From Bradyrhizobium guangdongense (GTDB taxonomy: Bacteria; Pseudomonadota; Alphaproteobacteria; Rhizobiales; Xanthobacteraceae), in the NCBI RefSeq assembly GCF_006483445.1, contig NZ_PPPT01000121.1:1-62449 (forward strand): a DNA stretch of 62,449 nt, in the 5' to 3' direction. Each line of letters starts with the position of its first letter. Position 1 is the first letter of the stretch. Made by a program: the position numbers and the translations under genes. The notes beneath the pieces are model-generated. The model worked only from the letters and a program-made list of their open reading frames with translations. It did not search any database and was not told where the DNA came from. Shown here one piece after another: positions 9,204 through 18,417 of the stretch.

Positions 9204-10069
9204 TTCTGCCCCAACACGCGATCGAGCGAGATGAAGCGGCTGACCACGAAGAAGATCGCGAGCACGCTGAGCAGCAGCACCACGGCGACGGCGCTGGCCG
9301 CGCCGAACTGGTTGTAGAGCTCGACATTGCGGCTCACCAGCATCGACACCATCACGGTGCGGCCGCCGCCGAGCAGTTCGGGCGTGATGTAGAAGCCGAG
9401 GCAGAGCACGAACACCATGGTGCAGCCGGCGAGCACGCCCGGCAGCGACAGCGGCAGGAAGATGCGGAGGAAGGCGTGCGTAGGACCCGCGCCGAGACTG
9501 GCGCCGGCCTGCATCAGGTCGCCCGGGATCTTCTGCATGGTCGCATAGAGCGGCAGCACCATGAAAGGCAGCAGGATGTGGACAGTCGCAACCACCGTGC
9601 CAAAGGTGTTGTGCACGAGCGCGAGCGGCTCGCCGATCACGTCGAGATAGCGCAAAAACTGGTTGATCACGCCGGTCCGCTGCAACAGCGCCAGCCAGGC
9701 ATAGGCGCGCACCAGCACGCTGGTCCAGAACGGCAGCACGACCAGCGCGAGGATGAGGACGCTCCAGCCGCGCGGCACCGCGTTGGCGAGATAGGCGACG
9801 GGATAGCCGAGCAGCAGCGCCAGAACCGTGACCAGAAGGCTGATCTCGAAGGTCAGCGCGAAGCTGCGCCAATAGATGTCCTCGGTCACGATGCGGCGGT
9901 AGTTCTCCAGCGTGAACCCGTCGTGATAGATCGACTGCCAGACGAGCCAGCCGACCGGCAACACGATCAGAGCCAGGATCACGAGCAGCGCCGGCGACAC
10001 CAGCGCCAGCATCAGGCCGTCTTCACGGCGCTGATGGCGGAGGGAGGGATCTGATGCCGGTGTCGCCAA
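9200..10069 (-). CDS. ABC transporter permease, PotB-like
   Basis: 289 residues with about six membrane helices. The coupling loop is MQAGASLGAGPTHAFLRIFLPLSLPGVL. It pairs with the PotC-like permease to form the membrane channel. The start is uncertain: the TTG at 10069 gives the full length but has no good ribosome binding site, and an ATG 19 codons further in (residue 20) is an alternative that would leave TM1 intact. It begins 16 bases after the binding-protein gene. Confidence 0.88.
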   Translation of the reverse strand: MATPASDPSLRHQRREDGLMLALVSPALLVILALIVLPVGWLVWQSIYHDGFTLENYRRIVTEDIYWRSFALTFEISLLVTVLALLLGYPVAYLANAVPRGWSVLILALVVLPFWTSVLVRAYAWLALLQRTGVINQFLRYLDVIGEPLALVHNTFGTVVATVHILLPFMVLPLYATMQKIPGDLMQAGASLGAGPTHAFLRIFLPLSLPGVLAGCTMVFVLCLGFYITPELLGGGRTVMVSMLVSRNVELYNQFGAASAVAVVLLLSVLAIFFVVSRFISLDRVLGQK

Positions 10070-10085
10070 ATTTGTTGCTCGCTTC

Positions 10086-11144
10086 TTACTTCTGCATGAA
10101 CGCGGCCCAGCGCTTCTCGGCGGCCTCGCCCTGCGGCGACGACCACCAGGCGTAGGACATCAGCGCCTGCTTCGCCGCATTCGCCGGCTCACTCGGCAAT
10201 TGCGCCGCGCGCTCCGCCTTGATCACGTTGGTCTCGAACGCCTTCGGGTTGCCGGGGCCGTAGTCGATGTGCAGCGGCAGATTGGCCTGATGCACGGGAT
10301 CGACGGCCTCGTTGAGGAATTTCACTGCGGTATCCATGTTCGGCGCACCCTTGAGAATGCACAGCGAGGTGCTCTGCAAGATTCCCTGGTTGTAGGTGAA
10401 GGCGACTTTTGCACCCTCCTTCGCCACCGCGCTGACGCGGCCGTTCCAGGCCATCTCCATGTCGACCTCGCCGTCGTTGAGGAGCTGTGCCGATTGTGCG
10501 CCGGAAGTCCACCACACCGTGATGTTCGGCTTGATCTCCTCGAGCTTCTTGAAAGCACGGTCGACATCGAGCGGATAGAGCTTGTCGGGCGCAACACCGT
10601 CGGCCATCAGGGCCGCCTCCAACGTCGCGATCGGATGATTGCGTAGCGCGCGACGGCCCGGGAATTTCTTCACGTCCCAGAAGTCGGCCCAGCTATTGGG
10701 CGCATCCTTCGGGAAGGTCTTCTGGCTGAAGGCGAGTACGCTGGAATAGAATTCGTAGGATACCGAATAGGGACTGCGATAAGCCTCCGGCATCGCCGCC
10801 GCGTTCGGGATTTTCGAGAAGTCGAGCTTTTCCATCAGCCCCTGCTCGCCGCCGCGCAGGCAATAGCCGGTCGGGGTATCAACGACATCCCAGATCGGCT
10901 TGCCGCTGCCGACCTGCGTCTTGATCGCGGGCCAGGCGTCGGGGATGGAATCCTGGTTGATGGTGATGCCGAGCTTCTTTGCGGAGGGATCGAGGATGGC
11001 GACCGTCTGCGCCTGCTGATAGGCGCCACCTTGCGAGACGAAGGTGATCTGCTCCGCGGCACTGGCCGCGCCAGCCAACCCCATCGCCACGATCGACGCG
11101 CCCAGCAGCAGATATCCGTATTTCAAGCCCGATATCGTTTTCAT
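10086..11144 (-). CDS. ABC transporter substrate-binding protein, PotD-like
   Basis: 352 residues. A Sec signal peptide ends near AGAASAAEQ (about residue 29), and the mature protein begins ITFVSQGGAYQQAQ, typical of PotD/PotF-type binding proteins. It would deliver a polyamine or related cationic compound to the two permeases. The ATG at 11144 follows GGAGG with good spacing; a longer in-frame extension upstream lies inside the oxidase gene and is not credible. The adjacent FAD amine oxidase supports a polyamine or amino-compound ligand. Confidence 0.9.
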   Translation of the reverse strand: MKTISGLKYGYLLLGASIVAMGLAGAASAAEQITFVSQGGAYQQAQTVAILDPSAKKLGITINQDSIPDAWPAIKTQVGSGKPIWDVVDTPTGYCLRGGEQGLMEKLDFSKIPNAAAMPEAYRSPYSVSYEFYSSVLAFSQKTFPKDAPNSWADFWDVKKFPGRRALRNHPIATLEAALMADGVAPDKLYPLDVDRAFKKLEEIKPNITVWWTSGAQSAQLLNDGEVDMEMAWNGRVSAVAKEGAKVAFTYNQGILQSTSLCILKGAPNMDTAVKFLNEAVDPVHQANLPLHIDYGPGNPKAFETNVIKAERAAQLPSEPANAAKQALMSYAWWSSPQGEAAEKRWAAFMQK

Positions 11145-11173
11145 TCTGTCCTCCACTCCAGCCATTTGAAATG

Positions 11174-12493
11174 TCATCGTCCGATCGCGTCCAGAAACTG
11201 GTACCAGCCGGCGACCATGCGCACGGCGGGCTCGCGCAACGGATAGAACGGAATTGTCTTGAGCCGGCTTGCATCGAGCAGGCCGACATCGGGGGTCTCG
11301 CCACGGGCGAAGGCCGCGAGGTAGCGGCCCATCAGGCTCGACATCGCAACACCGGCGCCGTTGTAGCCCATCGCAAACAGCGTCCGGTCGTCGAGACGGC
11401 CGATATGCGGTACCGAGTCCAAGGTCATGCCGACGAGGCCCGACCATGTGAACGCAACCGGGACGTCGGCAAGATCCGGGAAAATGCCGACCATCGCCTT
11501 GCGTAGCGCGTCGAAGGCGGGTCCGGAGTCCTGCTTGCCGAAGGCGCCGCGGCCGCCGAAGATGACGCGATTGTCGACCATGCGGAACCAGCGCATCATG
11601 CGCTTGGTCTCGGTGTAGGTGCGGCCCGTCGGCATCAGCCTTCCCGCGAGATTGCGCGGCAATCTGTCGGTCGCGATGATGGCGCTGCGGAACGGGATCA
11701 GCGTGTGCTGCATGTGGGCGGTCGCGCCCGTCAGGTCCGAATAGCTGTTGGTCGCGATGATCGCCTGCTTCGCGCGCACCGTGCCCTTCGGTGTCTCCGC
11801 GACAATGCCGCTACCCTCCCGCCGCAACTTCACGACCGGGGTGCCCTGGTAGATCGCGACGCCGCGCCGCGCGACGCCGTCAGCAAGGCCGCGCACATAG
11901 TTGAGCGGGTGGATGCCGCCCGAGCCAGGATTGAGCACGCCGCCGACGAAGACGTCGGAACCGGTTTCGTCGCGTACGCCTTTGGTGTCGAGGATACGGA
12001 CCTCCGCATCCCCCATCTCACGCTTCATCCAGCCGGCCTCGTCGATCGCGGCCTTCAGCGTCGTCTCGTTATGCGCGGCCTTGACCTGGCCGGTCCGCGT
12101 CAGCGCGGCGCTGGCGATGCCGAACTCGGAGACCAGCTCTTCGACGATGTCGGTCGATTCATGCGCGATCTCGTACATACGCTTCGCCATGGCGCGGCCA
12201 TGTGCGGCATCGATCTCGCGGAACGACAGGCGAAACTTTGCGGTGATGACGCCGCCATTGCGGCCGCTCGCGCCCCAGCCAGGACGATTGGCCTCGAGCA
12301 CGACGGGCGCGAGCCCGCTTTTGGCGATGTGATGCGCCGCCGACAGGCCGGTATAGCCCGCGCCGATGATGACGACGTCGGCCTGGGTCTCACCAGTGAG
12401 GACCGGGAATTCGCGCGCAGGATCGGCCGTGCTCGCCCAGAGCGAGTTGGCCGATGGCCGCGCGGTCCAATCCCCTGTCATGCGCGCATCCAT
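11174..12493 (-). CDS. FAD-dependent amine oxidase, PuuB-like
   Basis: 439 residues. The FAD motif VVIIGAGYTGLSAAHH is followed by RPGWGASGRNGG, a signature of gamma-glutamylputrescine oxidase and related DAO-family enzymes. The C-terminus has FAMGYNGAGVAMSSLMGRYLA. The family oxidises primary or secondary amines to aldehydes with hydrogen peroxide release. It is embedded in a polyamine-type ABC operon, 29 bases before the binding-protein gene and three bases after the HAD gene stop. The start could be 12493 or the ATG at 12481. No glutamylputrescine synthetase (PuuA) is visible in the window, so the true substrate may differ. Confidence 0.86.
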   Translation of the reverse strand: MDARMTGDWTARPSANSLWASTADPAREFPVLTGETQADVVIIGAGYTGLSAAHHIAKSGLAPVVLEANRPGWGASGRNGGVITAKFRLSFREIDAAHGRAMAKRMYEIAHESTDIVEELVSEFGIASAALTRTGQVKAAHNETTLKAAIDEAGWMKREMGDAEVRILDTKGVRDETGSDVFVGGVLNPGSGGIHPLNYVRGLADGVARRGVAIYQGTPVVKLRREGSGIVAETPKGTVRAKQAIIATNSYSDLTGATAHMQHTLIPFRSAIIATDRLPRNLAGRLMPTGRTYTETKRMMRWFRMVDNRVIFGGRGAFGKQDSGPAFDALRKAMVGIFPDLADVPVAFTWSGLVGMTLDSVPHIGRLDDRTLFAMGYNGAGVAMSSLMGRYLAAFARGETPDVGLLDASRLKTIPFYPLREPAVRMVAGWYQFLDAIGR

Positions 12494-12496
12494 GCC

Positions 12497-13213
12497 TTAG
12501 GCCGCCGCGCCGATCGCGGCGTCCGCAAAGGCTTTCATGGTCGAAAAGTGGAAGTCGGGCTTGGTCAGGTTCGGCACCTCAGGCGTGCCGCCAAAACCGA
12601 CCATGCCCTGGCGCCGCTCGATCCAGCACACCTTGTAGCCGAGCCGTCGCGCGACCCCGATGTCGTGGTACTGGCTCTGCGCCACGTGCAGGATATCGGA
12701 CTGCTTGTAACCGAAGGCGGATTGACGCCCCTTGTTGTAGGCGAAGAATTCCGGATCGGGTTTTGCGACGCCGGTATCGTCGGCGCAGACCGTGTCGTCG
12801 AAGGGATTGCCCAGTGCATGCGCGTAGCAGGACAGCGCGACGCGGTCGGCATTGGTCATCGCGACCAGCCGGAACTTTGTGCGCAGGCGCTTCAAGGCCT
12901 CGATGGAATCGGCGAACGGCGCCCAGCGCAGCACGGCGAGCTGGAACACGTCACAAGAGGCGTCGTCGGCCGGAAGCCCGAGCGCCTTTGCGAGATGACG
13001 GTAGACGTGGAACATCACCTCGCTGGAGCGCTCCGGATGCAGGTCGCGGCCGCGCTTGTAGTGGACGAAGATCTGGTCGTCGGAGAGTTCAGCCGGCGAT
13101 CTGCCCGAGATCTTGCGCACCGCGTTGAGCACGCCGCTCTCGAAATCGATCAGGGTGCCGACGACGTCGAAGGTGAGGACCTTGAAATTGCTGAAAGAGG
13201 CTGGAGACGGCAT
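12497..13213 (-). CDS. HAD-superfamily hydrolase, 2-haloacid dehalogenase type II-like
   Basis: 238 residues. The nucleophile motif is LTFDVVGTL with Asp16, in the place of the FDxYGTL of L-2-haloacid dehalogenases. MTNADR gives motif II, and KPDPEFFAYNKGR with the downstream HVAQSQYHDIGVARRLG supplies motifs III and IV. The length fits type II dehalogenases. In this operon a house-cleaning phosphatase or a hydrolase of an amine-derived intermediate is as likely as a true dehalogenase. It is three bases upstream of the oxidase gene, so the two are probably translated from one mRNA. Confidence 0.84.
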   Translation of the reverse strand: MPSPASFSNFKVLTFDVVGTLIDFESGVLNAVRKISGRSPAELSDDQIFVHYKRGRDLHPERSSEVMFHVYRHLAKALGLPADDASCDVFQLAVLRWAPFADSIEALKRLRTKFRLVAMTNADRVALSCYAHALGNPFDDTVCADDTGVAKPDPEFFAYNKGRQSAFGYKQSDILHVAQSQYHDIGVARRLGYKVCWIERRQGMVGFGGTPEVPNLTKPDFHFSTMKAFADAAIGAAA

Positions 13214-13272
13214 TGGAGGCTTCTTCTCTTTAGTTTCGATGGGGTTGCTTGAGCGGATTCATGCGCCTGCCT

Positions 13273-14355
13273 TCATGCACTAGCCTTGGGCACGACGATG
13301 GTGTCCTCGGGGTGAAGGGTAACGGTGAGGCTGCCGCCCACGGGCGGAATGCGGCGATGCGCCTCGTGATGGCTCGGCTGGCGCAGACTGAGCGCAGTGC
13401 CGTCGGCAAGCGCCAGGAAGATGCGCAGGCTCTCGCCCTGATAGACCACGTCGGTGACGGTGCCGGTGAGGCGGTTACGGGCGGCATCATCAGCGCCGTC
13501 GTCGATCAAGAGCTTTTCACTGTGTACGGCGAGCATGAGCGCGTCCTCGGCCGGAATGGGGCGGGCGCTGCGCAGCACGGCGTCGCCGAGCGCAACACGA
13601 CAGGCGTCGACGCGGCGGACCGGAAGCAGCGTGGCTTCGCCGATAAAACTCGCGACAAAGGAGTTCGCGGGGTGATCGTGCAGCCGGGCCGGCTCGTCGA
13701 TCTGGATCAACCGCCCGTCCTTCATGACCGCAACGCGATCGCTCATGGTCAGCGCTTCGCGCTGGTCATGGGTGACATAGATGATGGTGGCGCCGATGCG
13801 CCTGTGCAGCGTGCGCAGCTCGATCTGCATGGATTCGCGCAACTGCTTGTCGAGCGCGGAGAGCGGCTCGTCCATCAGGATCAGCCGCGGCTCAAAGATC
13901 ATGGCGCGCGCGAGCGCCACGCGCTGGCGCTGGCCGCCGGAGAGCTGCGCGACGCCGCGCGCCTCGTAGCCGGCGAGCCCGACCATGGCGAGCGCGGCGC
14001 GCACCTTCTCCGGCCACGCCGCCTTCGGCAGACGCCGCGCGCGCAAGGGAAAGGCGACGTTCTCGCCGACGCTCATATGGGGAAACAGCGCGTAGTTCTG
14101 AAACACGACGCCGATGTCGCGCTTGTGCGGCGGCATCCAGGTGACGTCACGGCCGCCGAAGAAGATCGAGCCCGACGACGGCAGGATGAAGCCGCCCAGG
14201 ATGCCGAGCAGCGTGGTCTTGCCGGAACCGGATGGACCGAGCAGCGAGACGAACTCGCCGGCGCCGACATTGAGCGATACGTCGTCGAGGGCGCGAACCG
14301 CGCCGTAAGCCTTGCTTGCGGACCTGATCTCGACGCTTTCCGCTCGTTTGTCCAA
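13273..14355 (-). CDS. ABC transporter ATP-binding protein, PotA-like
   Basis: About 360 residues. Walker A is GPSGSGKTT, the Q-loop reads VVFQNYALFPHMSV, the signature is LSGGQRQRVALARA, Walker B is LILMDEPLSALD and the switch His is in YVTHDQREAL. A C-terminal TOBE-like region follows, as in PotA and other CUT1/polyamine ATPases. It energises the PotBC-like permeases downstream. I prefer the TTG at 14355 (GAGG seven bases upstream) to the ATG at 14403, which has no ribosome binding site and adds a basic 16-residue extension. It is the first gene of the leftward operon, divergent from the LysR gene. Confidence 0.9.
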   Translation of the reverse strand: MDKRAESVEIRSASKAYGAVRALDDVSLNVGAGEFVSLLGPSGSGKTTLLGILGGFILPSSGSIFFGGRDVTWMPPHKRDIGVVFQNYALFPHMSVGENVAFPLRARRLPKAAWPEKVRAALAMVGLAGYEARGVAQLSGGQRQRVALARAMIFEPRLILMDEPLSALDKQLRESMQIELRTLHRRIGATIIYVTHDQREALTMSDRVAVMKDGRLIQIDEPARLHDHPANSFVASFIGEATLLPVRRVDACRVALGDAVLRSARPIPAEDALMLAVHSEKLLIDDGADDAARNRLTGTVTDVVYQGESLRIFLALADGTALSLRQPSHHEAHRRIPPVGGSLTVTLHPEDTIVVPKASA

Positions 14356-14513
14356 CGATCGACCTCGCCAAATCTTGCACCGGCGTGCCTCACTGCGCGC
14401 CATAAGCTTGCTTTATAGACAGGGATTCGAAGCACTCACGGTCGTAGCGTGCATTGCACCTAATCTTCTCCCGCGAGCCCTGTCTTTAGGCTGTGATGTC
14501 GATGACACCAGAG

Positions 14514-14537
14514 TTGGCAAAACTCGGCAATTGCCAA
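14514..14537. promoter_or_regulatory. Candidate LysR-type operator between the divergent genes
   Basis: A perfect inverted repeat, TTGGCAA-N10-TTGCCAA, lies 29 bases before the LysR start and about 160 bases before the ABC ATPase start. The spacing and divergent location fit a LysR recognition site controlling both directions. A second small repeat, CATAAC-N5-GTTATG, spans the LysR start codon and may be chance. Confidence 0.5.
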
Positions 14538-14565
14538 ATTCTCACCAAGCACATAACATCAAGTT

Positions 14566-15504
14566 ATGCCTGAGCTGCGCCGCATGCTGCCTTCCTCGAA
14601 CGCGCTTTTCGTCTTCGACGCGGCGGCGCGCAATGGCAGCTTCACGGCGGCAGCTGCGGAGCTGAACGTCACGCAGCCCGCGGTGAGCCGGATGCTCGGC
14701 CAGTTCGAAGATCATCTCGGCGTCCGCCTGTTCGACCGCAAGGCCGGACGCGCGGTGCTGACCGAAGAGGGCGAACTGCTCTACCGGCGCGTGCTCGACG
14801 GGTTTCGCAGCATCGAGACTGGCCTGATCGAGATCGAGCGCCGCCGGAAGGGCACCGAGACGGTGACGCTGTCGGTATCGTCGGCCTTCACCACGCACTG
14901 GCTGATGCCGCGCATCGACAAGCTCCAGCGCAGCTTTCCCAATGTCGATCTGCGCTTCCAGCTGATCTCGGGCGCGCTGCGCGGCCCGGTCGAGAATGTC
15001 GATCTCGGCATGCGCTTCCGCGACCGCGACGAGCCCTACTCCGGCGGCACGCTGGTCATGAAGGAAGTCATGCTGCCAGTGTGCAGTCCCAGCTATATGA
15101 GCGAGGCCGAGCCTACGGAAGGCAACACGATCATCCGGCTTGCCGAAACGCCCGGCGACTGGGCCACGGATTATCCGAGCTTCCTGACCAAACGGTGTGG
15201 CCCGGCCAAGTCGCTCAGCTTCAGCGACTATGCGGTGGTGGTGCAGGCCGGCCTGCTCGGCCAGGGCATCGCGCTGGGCTGGCTGACGGTCACCTCGCAC
15301 TGGTTGCTCACCGGCGCGCTGGTGCCGGCCTCCGACGTGCTCACCACCACGCGCCGCATCTGCGAATTTTTGCCGCCGCGCAACCGGCCAATGCGCCCCA
15401 TCGCGGCCGAAATCCGAGACTGGATCATCGAGCAGATGCACGGCGAGATCGCGCAAATCGACCGGCTTTATCCGCGCCTGGAACTGATGGACGCCTGCTA
15501 TTGA
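14566..15504 (+). CDS. LysR-family transcriptional regulator (GcvA-like)
   Basis: 312 residues. The N-terminal winged helix reads FDAAARNGSFTAAAAELNVT then QPAVSRMLGQFEDHLGVRLFDR, the classic LysR helix-turn-helix; a periplasmic-binding-fold sensor domain follows from about residue 95. It is transcribed divergently from the polyamine/amino-acid ABC operon, the usual arrangement for a LysR regulator and its target, with an inverted repeat between them. The coinducer is probably the transported amine or a metabolite, by inference. A second ATG six codons downstream (14584) could be the true start, since neither has a strong ribosome binding site. Confidence 0.9.
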   Translation: MPELRRMLPSSNALFVFDAAARNGSFTAAAAELNVTQPAVSRMLGQFEDHLGVRLFDRKAGRAVLTEEGELLYRRVLDGFRSIETGLIEIERRRKGTETVTLSVSSAFTTHWLMPRIDKLQRSFPNVDLRFQLISGALRGPVENVDLGMRFRDRDEPYSGGTLVMKEVMLPVCSPSYMSEAEPTEGNTIIRLAETPGDWATDYPSFLTKRCGPAKSLSFSDYAVVVQAGLLGQGIALGWLTVTSHWLLTGALVPASDVLTTTRRICEFLPPRNRPMRPIAAEIRDWIIEQMHGEIAQIDRLYPRLELMDACY

Positions 15505-15525
15505 TGCCGGCGAAAGGTTGTCGCC

Positions 15526-16677
15526 CTACGCCGACCTGAACCGCAGGTTCGCGCGCGATAGCTGGCTGAGCGACGTGCACCCCATCAGCTTCATATCGCG
15601 CTCGAGCTCCGTTCGCAGCAAGCCGAGGGCCCGCTCGACGCCGGGCCGGCCGGCCGCCGCGAGCGGATACAGATAGTATCGCCCGAGGCCCACCGCCTTG
15701 GCGCCGAGCGACAACGCCTTGAGGATGTGGGTCGCACGCTGGATGCCGCCGTCCATCATCACGTCGATGCGGCCGCCCACGGCGTCCATGATTTCGGCGA
15801 GCTGATCGAAACCCGAACGGGAGCCGTCGAGCTGCCGGCCGCCATGGTTGGACAGGACAATTCCGGCACAGCCGATCTCGACGGCACGGCGCGCATCGTC
15901 CGGCGACATGATTCCCTTCAGGCAGAACGGCCCGTTCCAGGTTCGCACCATCTCGGCGACGTCGTCCCAGTTCATCGCGGGGTCCAGCATCTCCGTGAAG
16001 TAGCGGCCGATCGACATGGCGCCGCCGCTCATGTCGACGTGGTCCTCCAGCTGCGGCAGCCTGAACTTCTCGTGGGTGACATACTGCACGCCCCACATCG
16101 GCTTGATCGCGAACTGGAGCATGCCGGCGAGCGTCAAGCGGAAGGGAATGCTGAAACCCGTGCGCAGATCGCGCTCACGATTGCCCCCGGTGATGCTGTC
16201 GACCGTCAGCATCATCACCTCTACGCCGGCCTCCTTGGCGCGCTGCATCATGGCGCGATTGAGACCCCGATCCCTGTGGAAGTAGAACTGATAGACCTGC
16301 GGCGTGTCGTGGGTCTTGCGCAATTCCTCGAGGCTGACCGTGCCGAGCGAGGAGACACCGAACATGGTGCCATATTTCGCCGCGGCCGCGGCAACGGCGC
16401 GCTCGCCTTCGTGGTGAAACAGGCGCTGCAAGGCGGTCGGCGAGCAGTAGAACGGCAGCGCCAGCTTCTGGCCCATGACCGTGACCGAGAGATCGACCTG
16501 CTGCACCCCGCGCAACACGTTGGGCACGAGGTCGCAATGCTCGAAACTCGCCGTGTTGCGGCGATGGCTGGTCTCGTCGTCGGCCCCACCATCGATATAG
16601 TCGAAGATCGGCCCCGGCAGCCGGCGGCGCGCCAGCCGCCGGAAGTCGTGGAAGTTGTGACATTGTGCGAGGCGCAT
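15526..16677 (-). CDS. lldD: FMN-dependent alpha-hydroxy-acid (L-lactate) dehydrogenase, LldD-like
   Basis: 383 residues, the normal length. IFDYIDGGADDE near the N-terminus, the central LTVDS and KGIMSPDDARRAVE strands, and SNHGGRQLDGSRSGFDQL with the active His and substrate-binding Arg are the hallmarks of the FMN hydroxy-acid family. It oxidises L-lactate (or glycolate/mandelate) to the keto acid with electrons going to quinone. Its position 14 bases after a lactate permease gene favours lactate. The ATG at 16677 has GGGAGG upstream; the longer frame runs into the permease gene and is rejected. Confidence 0.88.
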   Translation of the reverse strand: MRLAQCHNFHDFRRLARRRLPGPIFDYIDGGADDETSHRRNTASFEHCDLVPNVLRGVQQVDLSVTVMGQKLALPFYCSPTALQRLFHHEGERAVAAAAAKYGTMFGVSSLGTVSLEELRKTHDTPQVYQFYFHRDRGLNRAMMQRAKEAGVEVMMLTVDSITGGNRERDLRTGFSIPFRLTLAGMLQFAIKPMWGVQYVTHEKFRLPQLEDHVDMSGGAMSIGRYFTEMLDPAMNWDDVAEMVRTWNGPFCLKGIMSPDDARRAVEIGCAGIVLSNHGGRQLDGSRSGFDQLAEIMDAVGGRIDVMMDGGIQRATHILKALSLGAKAVGLGRYYLYPLAAAGRPGVERALGLLRTELERDMKLMGCTSLSQLSRANLRFRSA

Positions 16678-16691
16678 CTGTTGCCTCCCTC

Positions 16692-18338
16692 TCAGGGCAC
16701 CAGGAGCTTCAGCGGCCAGACATAGGCCTGCCCCAGCACCAGCAAGCCCACCAGGACGGCGAGCGCAAGGCTGTGGAAGAACACGAAGCGCAGGATGGTG
16801 CCCTCGTGACCGTACCATTTGGTCGCGGTGGAGGCGACGACAATGCTCTGCGCATCAATCATCTTGCCCATCACACCGCCCGAGCTGTTGGCAGCCGCCA
16901 TCAGCACCGGGCTGACGCCGATCTGCTCGGCACTGATGCGCTGCAGTCCGCCGAACAGCACGTTCGACGACGTATCCGATCCCGTCAGCGCGACGCCCAG
17001 CCAGCCGATCAGCGCGCCGAACAACGGATACAGCGATCCGGTCTTGGCAAAGGCGAGACCGAGGGTGGCGTCCGTGCCGGAGTAACGGGTGACGAAACCG
17101 AGCGCGAGCATGCAGGCGATGGTCGCCAGCGAATAGCGTGTCAGATGCAGCGTGCGTACGTACATCCGGACCAGGCCCATGGGGCCGTAGCCGACCAGCA
17201 GTCCCGAGATGATCGCCGACAACAGGATGCCGGTGCCGGCCGCCGAGAGCAGGTTGACGACGTAGACTGCACCTTCGGCGACGGGCTTCGCCACGACCGG
17301 CGGCGCCTTCTGGACGAGGTTATGCAGGCCGATGACGGGGAATTTTGCAACCCAGATGCTGTCGAGCCAGGCCTTCACCTGCGGCGTCCCCCAGGCAAAG
17401 ACAAAGGCGGAGAAGATGAACCACGGCATCCACGCCTTTGCGACCGCCGCCTTCGTAGCCTTGCCAACCGGCGCATCGCTCGTCTGCGGCGCGCCATAGC
17501 GGGCGGGCATCTCCTTCATCGTGTTCACCGGCCGCCAGATCTGCAAGAACAGCGCAAGGCTTGCCATCGAGACCACGGCGGCGATCACGTCGACCAGCCA
17601 CGGGCCGTGGAAGTTCGAGACCAGATATTGCGGAACGGCGAACGAGACGCCTGCAACCAGGATCGCCGGCCAGATCTCGAGCATGCGCCGGAAACCGACG
17701 AAGGCCCAGATCAGCCAGAACGGCACCAGCAGCGAAAAGAACGGCAATTGCCGGCCGATCATCGCGCTCAACTCCAGCAGGTCGAGCCCAGTCACCGCGC
17801 TGAGCGCAATCACCGGCGTTCCGAGCGCCCCATAGGCGACAGGCGCGGTGTTGGCGATCAAGGACAGGCCGGATGCGGCGAGCGGGGAAAAGCCAAGGCC
17901 GATGAGCATGGCGGCGGTGACCGCAACCGGCGTGCCGAACCCGGCTGCGCCTTCGAAGAACGCGCCCAGCGAAAACGCGATGAACAGGAGCTGGAGCCGG
18001 CGATCGTCGCTGATCGAGCTGATCGAGCGCTGGAGCACGGCGAACTCGCCCTTCTCGTTCAGGAGCTGGTAGAGGAAGATGATGTTGATGATGATCCAGC
18101 CGATCGGCAGAAGTCCAAAGCCGGCCCCGTAGACCGCTGCCATTGCGGCCATCGGCGCCGGCATGCCGAAGGCAAAGATGGCGACGCCGAGCGCTGTCGC
18201 GAGGCCGATTGCCGCCGCCCAGTGTGCCTTGATCTCGAAGACCGCAATCGCGCTCAACAGGACAATGACCGGAATCGCCGCCGCAGCGGTCGACAGCCAC
18301 GCATTATTGAAGGGGTCGTAAACCTGGGTCCACGTCAC
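16692..18338 (-). CDS. lctP: L-lactate permease, LctP family
   Basis: 548 residues with about twelve to fourteen hydrophobic helices. The sequence begins VTWTQVYDPFNNAWLSTAAA, the characteristic LctP N-terminus, and contains GAAGFGTPVAVTAAML and GSDTSSNVLFGGLQ, conserved family stretches. It imports L-lactate and glycolate with protons. I choose the GTG at 18338 because AGGAGA lies at the correct distance and the length then matches the family; the ATG at 18401 adds 21 residues that cross the promoter. It forms a two-gene operon with the LldD-like gene. Confidence 0.92.
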   Translation of the reverse strand: MTWTQVYDPFNNAWLSTAAAAIPVIVLLSAIAVFEIKAHWAAAIGLATALGVAIFAFGMPAPMAAMAAVYGAGFGLLPIGWIIINIIFLYQLLNEKGEFAVLQRSISSISDDRRLQLLFIAFSLGAFFEGAAGFGTPVAVTAAMLIGLGFSPLAASGLSLIANTAPVAYGALGTPVIALSAVTGLDLLELSAMIGRQLPFFSLLVPFWLIWAFVGFRRMLEIWPAILVAGVSFAVPQYLVSNFHGPWLVDVIAAVVSMASLALFLQIWRPVNTMKEMPARYGAPQTSDAPVGKATKAAVAKAWMPWFIFSAFVFAWGTPQVKAWLDSIWVAKFPVIGLHNLVQKAPPVVAKPVAEGAVYVVNLLSAAGTGILLSAIISGLLVGYGPMGLVRMYVRTLHLTRYSLATIACMLALGFVTRYSGTDATLGLAFAKTGSLYPLFGALIGWLGVALTGSDTSSNVLFGGLQRISAEQIGVSPVLMAAANSSGGVMGKMIDAQSIVVASTATKWYGHEGTILRFVFFHSLALAVLVGLLVLGQAYVWPLKLLVP

Positions 18339-18417
18339 AGAAATTCTCCTCACGTTTCCTCGGACGCCGCCGCGTTGAACCGCGATCTTGGGCATATCCA
18401 CTATCCATTTTCATATC

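Noticed and set aside
8418..9872. A 484-codon frame extending the PotC-like permease upstream.
   Set aside because: The extra part lies in the PotB-like gene in another frame; the ATGA overlap at 9200-9203 gives the natural start.
12497..13213. A true haloacid dehalogenase as sign of xenobiotic degradation.
   Set aside because: The HAD motif alone does not show this and the amine operon gives no halogenated substrate.
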